DNA of 64,000 bases from the NCBI GenBank assembly GCA_020636105.1, contig JACJYL010000002.1:372001-436000 (forward strand). The letters run 5' to 3'. The notes beneath the pieces were generated by a model. The model was not told the DNA's origin and did no database searches. It saw only the letters and a program-made list of their open reading frames with translations. The DNA comes from Lewinellaceae bacterium (GTDB lineage Bacteria; Bacteroidota; Bacteroidia; Chitinophagales; Saprospiraceae). Below, one piece after another: positions 28,902 through 38,003 of the stretch (its first letter is position 1; each line of letters starts with the position of its first letter). Both the position numbers and the translations under genes were made by a program.

Positions 28902-30328
28902 CCTTATCCTGTCCCATAAATTTAAAAAAGTTTATTTTTATGTCAAATACAAGTGTTTATTATGCATAAAAATACGGCTAGTTTAGAATTTTGGAGCGAA
29001 GAACTCGAGTATTCAAAATTACCTGATGAACGTTTTCGATCAAACTTGGTAAAGATGTGCCATTCTTTGAGAAGCCAGAACATTCTTTTTCATCTGCATG
29101 TGGAGAAGTCGTGAGGGAAAATCAGCACATCGTCTTTTTTTCAAAAGAAGAATCAATTGATATTCAACTTGGGCATCGGCACAAAACGCTAGAGCGGTGT
29201 AAAAATCACAACCGGATTTTAGTAATTGAGGATACAGCTGATTTGAATTATAGTAGCCACAAAAGCACTAAAGGTCTTGGTGGTCTTGGTGGGAAAAAAA
29301 AATACAAAGGGCTAAATATTCATTCTGCGATGGTTCTGACTACAGAAGCAGAGCCATTAGGATTGATTGGTCAATATATTTGGGCTCCTAGAGCTTCTTC
29401 AGGGGAGAAAGAAGAAAACCATAACTATTCAATACAAGAAAAGGAAAGTTTCAAATGGATTCGAACAAAAAAACTGGGTTAATGAATGGTTTGAGGACTA
29501 TCACTGGCCAGGTAATTGTAGTTGGAGACAGGGAGGCTGATTTTTTATGAACATTTTCATGGTCACGAAAACAGTCGATTGCCATTTTTAATTCGAGCAC
29601 AACACCTTAATCGCAATATTTTTTATAAGGAAATAAAACTAAAGTATCAAAAATCCCAGAATTGGTAGAAGAATTAGGGAAGCTAGAAGTAACCATTCCT
29701 CGTCAAAAAACAGAAAAAAAAGGAAGGCGCAGTTATCCTTCGAGTAGCAAAAATAGAATATCCCTGCTTATCATAAAAAGGTAAAACCCATTCCTTAACA
29801 TTAGTCCATGTTAAAGAAATAGAAAAAGGAAGGAATAAAATCACCTGTTGAATGGTATTTATTGACGACTTTAGAAGTAAATAATTTTGATGAGGCATAT
29901 GAAGTATTACATTTTATGTTTTACGCTGGCCTATCGAACGGTTTCATTTAGTATTCAAATCAGGGTTAAAAGTGGAGCGTTTGAAAATTTGATGTTTTCA
30001 TTAGGTTAAAACATGCTTTAGAAGTTTGTTCTTTAGTCGCCTGGCAGCTATTGTGGTTAGCATATATAGGAAAGCTAAGCCCAATGCAATAGCAACAGAG
30101 GTCTTTGATACAATTGAAATTGAAATTTTGAAACAATATACTGGAGTAAAATAAAAACAGTAACAGATTTTATTTTAGCCTTAGGTTCTTTATCAGGTTT
30201 TGCAAAATCAAAAGTTCAACCTTTGCCTGGAGAAAAATTATTATGGCAAAGTTTAAAATTACTACGAGCCATGAAATTAGGTTATATGCTGAAAACTAAA
30301 CCGCCATGATTTATGGGACAGGATAAGG
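28902..30328 (+). mobile_element. Decayed IS4-type element inserted in repeat copy A
   Basis: Perfect 20-base terminal inverted repeats (28902-28921 and 30309-30328, CCTTATCCTGTCCCATAAAT) bound a 1,427-bp element. It is flanked by a 7-base direct repeat CTTTCAG (28895-28901 and 30329-30335). Removing element and duplication restores exactly the sequence of repeat copy B. The insertion therefore postdates the spread of the repeat. The encoded transposase is frameshifted. Confidence 0.92.
28962..30309 (+). pseudogene. IS4-family (Tn5/IS50-like) transposase, multiply frameshifted
   Basis: Successive frames together read as one IS4-type transposase. The start is at 28962 (TASLEFWSEELEYSKLPDER). 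A first frame change comes near 29060-29080. The longest piece (about 29070-29480) includes VIEDTADLNYSSHKST and EAEPLGLIGQYIWAPR. Further shifts follow near 29480 and 29550, where the catalytic DREADF segment appears, and several more occur towards an ERFH-type YREK region near 29930. The end is at 30309. The catalytic core is recognisable but no full-length product is possible. Confidence 0.88.
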
Positions 30329-30649
30329 CTTTCAGCTTCGACCCAATACGCTCATCATATCACCCGATCAAAAATAACCAATTCCCATTCACAAATCAAT
30401 ATATCCAATATTATTTCGAAAATCCAAAATTTCCACCTCTATCAGCCCTTGCTGTCCGAGGTAATTCCGAGCGCTGGAATAAAGATAATGTTCCGGCAAT
30501 TCAACAGGCTGCAAGCCTTACAGGCATATTCCGGTCAAAGCTTTAAGCCTTGACCATCGACCTTTTTTATTTTTTGGTCGATATGCTTCCGCCATCAGGT
30601 TGTATACCATCGACTTTTATTTTTTTTGAGGTATGCTTCGAATATCAGG
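30329..30649. repeat. Right part of repeat copy A (RAYT 3' end plus REP-like units)
   Basis: This sequence matches 30976-31296 (copy B) with only about two differences over 321 bases. It contains, on the minus strand, the last about 40 codons of a RAYT-type transposase (stop at 30389). On the plus strand it has two REP-like units (30554-30599 and 30607-30649). The first unit has an internal palindrome, ATCGACC with GGTCGAT around a T-rich loop. Confidence 0.9.
30389..30513 (-). pseudogene. C-terminal fragment of a REP-associated tyrosine transposase (copy A)
   Basis: The minus-strand frame reads LPEHYLYSSARNYLGQQG and on to IGYIDL, the characteristic C-terminus of Y1-type REP-associated transposases (PEDYxYSSARNYxGxxG). 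An in-frame stop lies just upstream. The HUH and catalytic Tyr part is absent, so this is a remnant carried inside a repeat. Confidence 0.7.
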
Positions 30650-30658
30650 GGTATGCAG

Positions 30659-30892
30659 TCACACTGCCTTTTGAAGGATAGAAGTTATTTGGTTTTTATG
30701 ATAATAAAGTGTATTAAAATAATATATATACCAAATAATGACAATGCTGATTAAACAAATAATAAACTCAATTGGAATTCGGTAAGGAAAACTAAAAATG
30801 TCTATAAATATTGAATAGAACCCATAAAAAGCTAAGAGTATGGAATTGTAAACCAAGGACTTTTCAAGAGGCATCTCCAGTAAACCAGTCAC
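30659..30892 (-). CDS. Small two-helix membrane protein, hypothetical
   Basis: The 77-residue frame encodes two hydrophobic segments (about 15-38 and 40-60) with a charged start and end. I recognise no family. It lies between repeat copies A and B, a position that elsewhere in this mosaic holds orphan gene fragments. It could be a remnant or an orphan immunity-type membrane protein. Support is only the open frame and its transmembrane-like composition. Confidence 0.35.
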   Translation of the reverse strand: MTGLLEMPLEKSLVYNSILLAFYGFYSIFIDIFSFPYRIPIEFIICLISIVIIWYIYYFNTLYYHKNQITSILQKAV

Positions 30893-30926
30893 AAAGTTAT
30901 ATCCTTTAAGCTTGTTGGATACCCCC

Positions 30927-31296
30927 CCGATCGCCGAAGCATATTCAAAAAAAGCAAAAAAGTCGATGGTCGCAGCTTTCAGCTTCGACCCAATACGCTC
31001 ATCATATCACCCGATCAAAAATAACCAATTCCCATTCACAAATCAATATATCCAATATTATTTCGAAAATCCAAAATTTCCACCTCTATCAGCCCTTGCT
31101 GTCCGAGGTAATTCCGAGCGCTGGAATAAAGATAATGTTCCGGCAATTCAACAGGCTGCAAGCCTTACAAGCATATTCCGGTCAAAGCTTTAAGCCTTGA
31201 CCATCGACCTTTTTTATTTTTTGGTCGATATGCTTCCGCCATCAGGTTGTATACCATCGACTTTTATTTTTTTTGAGATATGCTTCGAATATCAGG
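30927..31296. repeat. Repeat copy B, complete (REP units flanking a RAYT 3' end)
   Basis: This is the uninterrupted copy. It has an inverted REP-like unit at 30927-30969, a RAYT C-terminal fragment with its stop at 31036, and two direct REP-like units at 31201-31246 and 31254-31296. The inverted/direct arrangement around the transposase remnant resembles a bacterial interspersed mosaic element. Copy A is the same sequence split by the IS4-type element. Confidence 0.9.
31036..31160 (-). pseudogene. C-terminal fragment of a REP-associated tyrosine transposase (copy B)
   Basis: It encodes the same C-terminal sequence as the copy A remnant (YLYSSARNYLGQQG, ending IGYIDL), preceded by an in-frame stop and lacking the catalytic domain. 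It is part of repeat copy B. Confidence 0.7.
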
Positions 31297-31468
31297 GTGC
31301 AACTACTGTCATACTAGGATTTAATCTATTATCCTTCTCAAGGACATCTATTATCTTACGCCTCCATCCAATTTTCATCTCGCCAGAGGGTGGTGTAGGT
31401 CCAGCCAGGAATACACCTAACTTTGGAAATATAGTTGTATGTTCTCTAGAGTATAGAGTTCGAATCAT
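31292..31468 (-). pseudogene. N-terminal fragment of a nucleoside 2-deoxyribosyltransferase-like protein
   Basis: A 58-codon minus-strand frame starts at the ATG at 31468 and reads LGVFLAGPTPP, then GWRRKIIDVL. This is the N-terminal nucleotide-binding signature of nucleoside 2-deoxyribosyltransferase-like proteins (FLAGPTPR...SWR). The stop at 31292-31294 lies inside the REP-like unit of copy B, so the rest of the gene has been cut away at the repeat boundary. It overlaps the end of the gene at 31446-31817. Too short to be functional. Confidence 0.55.
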
Positions 31469-31817
31469 CAGAATTAATATTTTGTAAATTAGAAAAATCT
31501 CCTTTTAATTCTTCTTTTAAATATTCTTGAATAAATAACACACGCTCTCTAAGTTTAGTAATCAGTATGGTTTCCTTTGATTTATCATATTCAACATCCA
31601 TAACCTTCTTAATAATCATTAATTTATAAAATGGATATCTTACTTTCTTTTTAAGGTCTTCTAATACCATTATTACTGTTTCATCATATTCATTTAATAT
31701 AAACTCAATTTTACAAAAAGAATTTTCCAAAAAGAATTGATTCACTCCGTTCCATCTAATAATCATATTATTTTCCTTTTGAAGTCCCGAAAGTATTGAT
31801 ACTATTTCCTCTTGCAT
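31446..31817 (-). CDS. Hypothetical protein, possible orphan immunity protein
   Basis: The 123-residue protein is small, acidic to neutral and lacks a signal peptide. It has alternating beta (FFLENSFCKIEFILNE) and charged helical segments (EYDKSKETILITKLRERV) and no family I recognise. It begins 21 bases after the stop of a frame that resembles the C-terminus of a polymorphic toxin. That is the normal order and spacing for toxin then immunity gene. An immunity role is inferred from this context only. Confidence 0.45.
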   Translation of the reverse strand: MQEEIVSILSGLQKENNMIIRWNGVNQFFLENSFCKIEFILNEYDETVIMVLEDLKKKVRYPFYKLMIIKKVMDVEYDKSKETILITKLRERVLFIQEYLKEELKGDFSNLQNINSDDSNSIL

Positions 31818-31838
31818 TTATTACATATTTACGAACCA

Positions 31839-32107
31839 TTAATTAATCCCATGATCTACATCTGCCTCATTTGTTAATCTTGGTAAATCAGGTGCTTCAT
31901 TTGCAGGTAGCATACTCCGACTAGATGGATTATAGCGATAATTATAAATCCACTCTAACCGATGTATCTCCTTTCCAAATCCCGTTAATTTTGTTGGAGT
32001 CTCATATATATACTCGCTTACATTGGAAGCGACTAGTATTTTTTGGTTTTGTGCAACTGCTGCATCTACCCAAGGACCATTAACAAATGTAAAAAATGCA
32101 CCTGCCT
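31839..32107 (-). pseudogene. 5'-truncated polymorphic-toxin-like C-terminal fragment
   Basis: The frame is open into the REP-like unit at 32108-32150, but recognisable sequence begins at the repeat boundary. About 89 residues remain, with AFFTFVNGPWVDAAVAQNQK and later GFGKEIHRLEWIYNYRY. This resembles C-terminal effector regions of large secreted (Rhs- or RHS-repeat-like) proteins, which I recall rather than looked up. The body of the protein is missing. With the following small gene it could be an orphan toxin/immunity cassette stranded between repeats. Confidence 0.4.
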
Positions 32108-32330
32108 CCGATCGCCGAAGCATATTCAAAAAAAGCAAAAAAGTCGATGGTCGCAGCTTTCAGCTTCGACCCAATACGCTCATCATATCACCCGATCAAA
32201 AATAACCAATTCCCATTCACAAATCAATATATCCAATATTATTTCGAAAATCCAAAATTTCCACCTCTATCAGCCCTTGCTGTCCAACATAATTCCTGGC
32301 GCTGGAATACAAATAATGCTCCGGCAATTC
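32108..32330. repeat. Repeat copy C, partial
   Basis: The inverted REP-like unit (32108-32150) and the downstream part are nearly identical to copy B up to about 32284. The sequence then diverges within the RAYT coding part. The direct REP-like units found in A and B are absent. Confidence 0.85.
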
Positions 32331-32459
32331 GACAATTCCGGCTTCCCCGGATGGAGAGAAAAATATTTCGATGTCTCTTTCTGGAAAAGTATCCAGCCTT
32401 CCTATAACAGTAACCATTAGAAAATTCAGGCTGTTCTGGTTTTTTATTTTGCCTCCCAT
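32217..32459 (-). pseudogene. RAYT transposase C-terminal fragment (copy C)
   Basis: The minus-strand frame carries EAGIVELPEHYLYSSARNY, then VGQQGLIEVEILDF and the terminal IGYIDL. This is longer than in copies A and B and includes the AGIVExPEDY segment typical of REP-associated tyrosine transposases. The upstream part (about residues 1-35 of the frame) does not look like the family, and the catalytic HUH and Tyr motifs are missing. It is a remnant. Confidence 0.65.
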
Positions 32460-32634
32460 AGCTTTTTAAATTTAGTCCTTCCAATTTTCAGGTAGTTTAA
32501 CCTATGGATGGACTTTTTTGTAAGAATTTTAGTATTTTGGAGCTTCGTGATCCGCCTATTTTCAAACCAAAATCAAGAAGTTTATGTTTCTCCATTTTGA
32601 AGCGCTTTCCCATCCTTATTTTTCAGTAAAATCA

Positions 32635-35205
32635 ATGGTTAAACCAATATTGCTCCTTTTGCTTTTCATTTCACCTTTGTCGGCCCAACCCCCGAAGGGT
32701 CAGGTTTATGTCGATAAAAAAGGAGTCATGCGGTGGGAAAAAACAGAGGAAGAAGTGAAAGGCTTCGGGGTAAATTACACGGTGCCTTTTGCTCATGCGT
32801 TCCGCTCCGCAAAAAGAATGGGCGTTGACCTCAAAGCGGCCATCGACCACGATGTGTATCATTTTTCAAGACTTGGATTTGACCTGTACCGGGTGCACGT
32901 TTGGGATACAGAAATCAGCGACACCCTGGGCAACCTGATCGAAAACGAACACCTCGACCTGTTTGATTACCTTTTGAAAACGCTGAATGAGAAGGGGATC
33001 AATGCGGTGCTAACCCCCATAGCGTTCTGGGGCAATGGCTGGCCGGAGCCCGATGAACCCACCCCGGGCTTTTCTCATAAATACGGGAAGGGCGACTGCC
33101 TGACCAATCCTGATGCCATAAAAGCGCAGCAGAATTACCTTTTCCAGTTTTTGAACCATGTAAATCCATATACCGGCCTAGCCTACAAGGACGATCCCAA
33201 TATCATTGCTTTTGAAATAAGTAATGAACCCCACCACCGGCAAGCCCCGGAGAATGTTACGGAATTCATCAAAGGCATGGTGGAGGCTATGAGAAAAACA
33301 GGCACTAAAAAACCGATTTTTTACAATATCAGTCATGCCGTCCACCTGGCCGATGCCTACTTCCAGGCAGGCATCCAGGGGGGAACTTTTCAATGGTATC
33401 CGACTGGATTGGGGTATCACCGGGAGCTGCCCGGCAATATGCTGCCCAATGTGAATGATTACTATATCCCCTTTGATGAAACGATCCGGAAATACCATGG
33501 GGCCAAACTGGTTTACGAATTCGATGCAGCAGACATTGGCCGCTCCTATATTTATCCGGCCATTGCCCGAAGTTTCCGGGAAGCAGGCATTCAGATCGCC
33601 ACCCATTTTGCCTACGACCCTACCTTTCTGGCTTATGCCAATACAGAGTACAACACCCATTACATGAACCTGGCCTACACCCCTCAAAAGGCCTTAAGCC
33701 TTATGATTTGTTCGGAAATTTTCCATCAGCTTCCCATGTATAAAAACTATGGAAGATACCCCGACAATCTTCAATTTGAACAATTTAGCGTGGATTATGG
33801 AAAGGACCTGGCAGCATACAATTCCCCGGAAAAATTCATTTATACCAATAACACCTCCTCCAAACCTGTGGAGGAAAAAAGGTTGAAAAAAATAGCCGGT
33901 TTTGGCAATTCAGCCCTGGTAAAGTATGACGGTTCAGGGGCTTACTTCCTCGACAAAATCTCGGAAGGTGTCTGGCGCCTGGAAGTCATGCCCGATGCCC
34001 ATTGGGTGGACAATCCTTTTGGCACGAACAGCCCAAAAAAAACGGTAGGGGTTGTCCAATGGCAGGAGCACCCAATGAAGGTAATCCTCCAAAACCTTGG
34101 AAGTGATTTTAGCATGGAAGCCATCAATAGCGGCAATACTTATGGCTCTACCGTGGAGGGGAATGCCTTTTCCATCCAACCGGGCACTTATATATTGAGT
34201 AAAAAAGGGATTGACAAAACCTGGTCTCCCTATGCAAATTGGGGAGTGAACAAACTCAATGATTTCTACGCTCCCGAAACCACCGTCAAAAAAGCCTGGT
34301 TCAAACATACTGCCGATGGGGAGGTTTCAGAAAACACCCCATTGGAAATTTCCGCCGATTTTATTGCGCCCGTCACGCCCCTTGGGCTTCAGGTGGTCGG
34401 GTATTCAGATGCCGGCAGAATAGCCATCGATATGGAAAGAAAAAATGGTTTTACTTATTCCGCCACCATTCCCGCAGACAAACTGACTGCCGGGTATTTG
34501 AGGTATTATATCGTCGTGAAACAAAAAGAAGATCAATACATCAGTTATCCTGCCGCACAGGAGGGCATGCCTTTTGAATGGGATTTTTACGCGCGCACGC
34601 CTTACCTGGTGCGAGTGGTGCCTCAAAAATATCCGATTTATCTTTTTAATGCCGAAAATGACCTTGATGTGCTCGTCCGTCAATGGCGCCGATCCTTTAA
34701 GCTTGTCCCTTCAGCAAAGCAGGGAAAAGCCGAGTATCAAATGAATCTTGACAAATTATTTCGGCCGGATAATGAAAATATGACGGCCGAACCGATTTAC
34801 GATTATAGTTTCAAGCATTTTATCCTCGATGCCGTTTCCGGGAGAAAAGCCGACCTGGCCTCAAAAAAACACCTTGTTTTTGAAGGCAGGGCCTTAAATG
34901 ATAAGCCCTGTAAGCTTCAAATTGCTTTTGTGACGAACGATGGCTCTGCTTTTGGTAAAATCATTGAGATCGGAACAACAACGGGAGAATACAAGCTGGC
35001 CTTGGCAGATCTTATCCCGGTGCAAACGGTTACCTTGCCACGCCCCTACCCTTCTTTTTTGCCGTATTACCTGGATCATGGAATCCACAAGTCGTTTGAT
35101 ATCAGCCAGGTGGAGAGCCTGCAATTTTCAATCGGTCCCGGCATTCCGGAAGGAGAAAGGGAGGAGGCTCATGGGGTTGGGATGATGGGTGTGTGGCTGG
35201 AATAA
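32635..35205 (+). CDS. Secreted GH5-like glycoside hydrolase
   Basis: I prefer the ATG at 32635, since it directly starts a good signal peptide (hydrophobic core ILLLLLFISPLSAQ) and gives 856 residues; an upstream ATG at 32584 exists. Counting from 32635, a cellulase-type TIM barrel spans about 40-390, with the acid/base in FEISNEP (E198) and a candidate nucleophile in LVYEFDAAD (E295), as in clan GH-A, GH5/mannanase-like. The remaining about 450 residues are beta-rich and hold no domain I can name. There is no T9SS tail. It likely degrades a beta-linked polysaccharide in the periplasm or outside the cell. It converges with the CHAT gene. Confidence 0.8.
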   Translation: MVKPILLLLLFISPLSAQPPKGQVYVDKKGVMRWEKTEEEVKGFGVNYTVPFAHAFRSAKRMGVDLKAAIDHDVYHFSRLGFDLYRVHVWDTEISDTLGNLIENEHLDLFDYLLKTLNEKGINAVLTPIAFWGNGWPEPDEPTPGFSHKYGKGDCLTNPDAIKAQQNYLFQFLNHVNPYTGLAYKDDPNIIAFEISNEPHHRQAPENVTEFIKGMVEAMRKTGTKKPIFYNISHAVHLADAYFQAGIQGGTFQWYPTGLGYHRELPGNMLPNVNDYYIPFDETIRKYHGAKLVYEFDAADIGRSYIYPAIARSFREAGIQIATHFAYDPTFLAYANTEYNTHYMNLAYTPQKALSLMICSEIFHQLPMYKNYGRYPDNLQFEQFSVDYGKDLAAYNSPEKFIYTNNTSSKPVEEKRLKKIAGFGNSALVKYDGSGAYFLDKISEGVWRLEVMPDAHWVDNPFGTNSPKKTVGVVQWQEHPMKVILQNLGSDFSMEAINSGNTYGSTVEGNAFSIQPGTYILSKKGIDKTWSPYANWGVNKLNDFYAPETTVKKAWFKHTADGEVSENTPLEISADFIAPVTPLGLQVVGYSDAGRIAIDMERKNGFTYSATIPADKLTAGYLRYYIVVKQKEDQYISYPAAQEGMPFEWDFYARTPYLVRVVPQKYPIYLFNAENDLDVLVRQWRRSFKLVPSAKQGKAEYQMNLDKLFRPDNENMTAEPIYDYSFKHFILDAVSGRKADLASKKHLVFEGRALNDKPCKLQIAFVTNDGSAFGKIIEIGTTTGEYKLALADLIPVQTVTLPRPYPSFLPYYLDHGIHKSFDISQVESLQFSIGPGIPEGEREEAHGVGMMGVWLE

Positions 35206-35251
35206 ACTTCCAAAAAGCGATTATGTTTTCATAGCCTTTACAGACTTGGAA

Positions 35252-37999
35252 TTAACCTTCTTTAATTTTTTTCCTGATCACAAAAAAACCAGTAAAGATC
35301 ACAAGAGGTATCAGGAAATACCCCCATGGATTGGACGGCGATTCCAATTCAATGGTTTCGTTATTGCCCATTAGGGTAAAGGCTGCCCAGTCATAGGGTG
35401 TTTTAATATGACCGCTTTCGTCCAATTTGCTGATATATTCCAATTTTGCGGCCCGCAAGGCAGAAGCCTTGGTTGATCCCTGTCGCAGTTTGTCATAAAA
35501 AACAGGGAATATTTTTCCGGTGGAGGCCGCATTTACGTTCCACAAACTGGCAATAATGCTGTGGGCTCCTGCATAAGTAAAACCTCTGGATAAGCTAAAG
35601 ATTCCCTCACCTGATTTCACTTCTCCAATATTGGTTTCGCAGGCACTCAATACGACCAGATCGGAAGGTATTTTCATGCCGTACAATTCCTGTAAGGTTA
35701 AAACAGTATCGGCAAAAACGATGATTGGTTGTCCGCCAGCCTCATTGGCTTCGGCATGCGTCGACAAATGGACTACCGAAAAGTGTCCTGTTTCCTGCAT
35801 AAATAGCTCTTTTGTGGCCTTAGATCCGGTAAAATATGCTCCAGCGACTTTCTTCTCAATGGTGGATAGCTCATCTTTACTATAAGATAAAGCGGGATAA
35901 TTACCAATCCCTTGCCCGGCGGAGAAGGGCGCGAATCCCAGCAATGTATGTTTGTCTCCCGGGTTTGCACCTTGTTTTCCCAAAATGGTAGCCGAAAAAC
36001 TGAGCCTAATACTGTAATCATTGATTAGATAAGGCAAGCGTGACAGTTCATAGTCCTCAACAGGTTTGGTAACCAATGCCTCAAATGGCACGAACCCTAA
36101 AACCCCATCGGGAACAATGATTAGTTCGTCCACCCCGGATAATCCTGCGGGAGCCACCAGGTAATTGAACAACGCCCGGGCCGAAGCTATATAACCTTCC
36201 GGATCATTGGCGATGGCATAGGAATTTTTAAAAAAGGCTAAATACTCACCGACCAGCTGTTCCGTTTCCACAGTGGGTCCCAGATCTTTGAAAACAGGCT
36301 CTGCATCGCCTGTCAAGGCAAGGAGCCAGCTTTTTTCCTGACCCAAAAAGTAATGTAGCAAAGCCGTATGATTGCCCAGAAGTTGATTCGACCTGAAAGT
36401 GGAAAGGGCATCTACTTTTGTTTCAAATTTGGCTTTATGGTAATTGGGGTATTTTTTGCTAACCGTTGAAGTAAAGGTCTCAAATTCGATATTTAGCTGC
36501 CTGAGGTTTTCCAGGGCAATGATTCTGTTCTCCTTATTTGAGGTTTCCAATTGTTCACGCGCTTTGAGTAAAGCCTGGGTAAGTCGCTGTTCCTCCCTGA
36601 TCAGGGTTGCATCTCCAATGGAATGAATGGCTTCCGCGTTGATCATAGCATCGAGCAAAAGAACCGACCTGCTTTTTTCAAAAAACAAAAAGGCACTGGA
36701 ATAATCGCCTGCGATATAACTGGCCTCAATCGCCTTTTCATAAATAGGCATTACGTTTTCCCTCCAGAAAAGTTTCGTGCTTTGTTCCGTATGCTCCCGG
36801 CGCAGAAGGCCGACGAGAAAATCGCAGCGTTTATAGGTTTGAAGAGCCTGGGTCAAAAAAACCGGATCCCCGCTTTTTTGGTGTAACAACATCAATGCCT
36901 TTGCTTTGTCAGACAGATAAATCAACAAGTCGGCCTTGGAAGGCATGAGTTCAATATCCTTTTCCGACGGATTTTCCAGAACATTTAAATCCATTGCGCC
37001 ATTCACCTCTTTCATGACGGCATTATGGTAACATTTTAAGGCTTGGTCAGGCGCCCCCATTCTGATGTAATACTCTGCCAGGTTATCCTGACTTTGTGCC
37101 ACCAGAGTTCTCATATCAAATTGCTTCCCCAGCGCATCTCCCTTAAGGAAACATTTCCTGGCTTCTTCCAATTGGTTTAATTTGAGGTGAGCCAGGCCGA
37201 CATTATTGTAAGCCGCTCCAAGGTCTTTTTTAATCTTGAATTGAGTGAGCTCCTTAATGGCCAGATCTCCGTAATAAATACAATTGTCATAATCTTTCAG
37301 ACTGTAATAACTTCTGCACAGGTTGTTGTAACAAAATGCCCTTACATCTGAGGGTGCTCCGTTTTGAAAATATGCACTGACCAGGAGAAGACTGTCAATG
37401 GCTCTTTGATATAGTCCTTTTTCGTGTAAAACATACCCGAATTCAAGCCGGCCTTTCACCATTCTAATGTTATCATTAAATTTGTTCGCATTATTGATGG
37501 CAAGGTCAAAAGCTTGTATGGCCCGATCAAAATCACCAAGTTCCCGGTAAATGCCCCCCAGTTCGAGAAGGGATCTGGAGACCCTGTCATTCCCCGTTGC
37601 GCTAAAAATACGGATGGCCGATTGTAAATTTTTTTCAGCCATCTCAAATTTTTCGATTTTTCTGTAAAATGCCCCCAAATTATGATAAGACTTCCCCAGG
37701 TCTTCCTGGAAAGGATACAGGACAATTTGCCTGATGGCTACTGCTTTTTCGGTATAAAAAATGGCTTTTTCATAATGTTTTTTATTATATTCAAACACCC
37801 CTCTGTTGTGAAATAAATCAGCCAATTCCTGTTGGCTATCCCAAGAATTCTTCAAAAGATCCGTCATGCTCAGAAAGGTATCCTCTTCTCCGGCCACAAC
37901 AGCCTTTGGATTCAACACCAATGGGTATTGTGCCAATAAAAATGCTGGCATCCCCCAAAGAGAGCATGCCAGACAGAAAAATAATTTTTTCAATATCAT
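35252..37999 (-). CDS. TPR-CHAT caspase-like protease, exported and membrane-anchored
   Basis: The 915-residue protein has a signal peptide (1-23), tetratricopeptide repeats (about 55-440; for example SYHNLGAFYRKIEKFEMAEK) and a helical linker. A C-terminal CHAT domain (about 600-880) follows, with the His/Cys dyad visible as H748 (VVHLSTHAE) and C787 (VVLSACETN). Residues about 893-909 form a transmembrane helix, followed by a basic tail. The protease is thus predicted to face the periplasm, anchored by its C-terminus. It starts four bases after the subtilase stop, so the two proteases are co-transcribed. CHAT proteins are separase/caspase relatives that usually cleave partner proteins after activation through their TPR part. 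The substrate is unknown. Confidence 0.9.
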   Translation of the reverse strand: MILKKLFFCLACSLWGMPAFLLAQYPLVLNPKAVVAGEEDTFLSMTDLLKNSWDSQQELADLFHNRGVFEYNKKHYEKAIFYTEKAVAIRQIVLYPFQEDLGKSYHNLGAFYRKIEKFEMAEKNLQSAIRIFSATGNDRVSRSLLELGGIYRELGDFDRAIQAFDLAINNANKFNDNIRMVKGRLEFGYVLHEKGLYQRAIDSLLLVSAYFQNGAPSDVRAFCYNNLCRSYYSLKDYDNCIYYGDLAIKELTQFKIKKDLGAAYNNVGLAHLKLNQLEEARKCFLKGDALGKQFDMRTLVAQSQDNLAEYYIRMGAPDQALKCYHNAVMKEVNGAMDLNVLENPSEKDIELMPSKADLLIYLSDKAKALMLLHQKSGDPVFLTQALQTYKRCDFLVGLLRREHTEQSTKLFWRENVMPIYEKAIEASYIAGDYSSAFLFFEKSRSVLLLDAMINAEAIHSIGDATLIREEQRLTQALLKAREQLETSNKENRIIALENLRQLNIEFETFTSTVSKKYPNYHKAKFETKVDALSTFRSNQLLGNHTALLHYFLGQEKSWLLALTGDAEPVFKDLGPTVETEQLVGEYLAFFKNSYAIANDPEGYIASARALFNYLVAPAGLSGVDELIIVPDGVLGFVPFEALVTKPVEDYELSRLPYLINDYSIRLSFSATILGKQGANPGDKHTLLGFAPFSAGQGIGNYPALSYSKDELSTIEKKVAGAYFTGSKATKELFMQETGHFSVVHLSTHAEANEAGGQPIIVFADTVLTLQELYGMKIPSDLVVLSACETNIGEVKSGEGIFSLSRGFTYAGAHSIIASLWNVNAASTGKIFPVFYDKLRQGSTKASALRAAKLEYISKLDESGHIKTPYDWAAFTLMGNNETIELESPSNPWGYFLIPLVIFTGFFVIRKKIKEG

Positions 38000-38003
38000 T
38001 TTC

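Noticed and set aside
30313..31193. Nearly identical plus-strand frames in repeat copies A, B and C
   Set aside because: They are antisense to the RAYT C-terminal remnant and REP-like units; their identity reflects the repeat, not a protein family.
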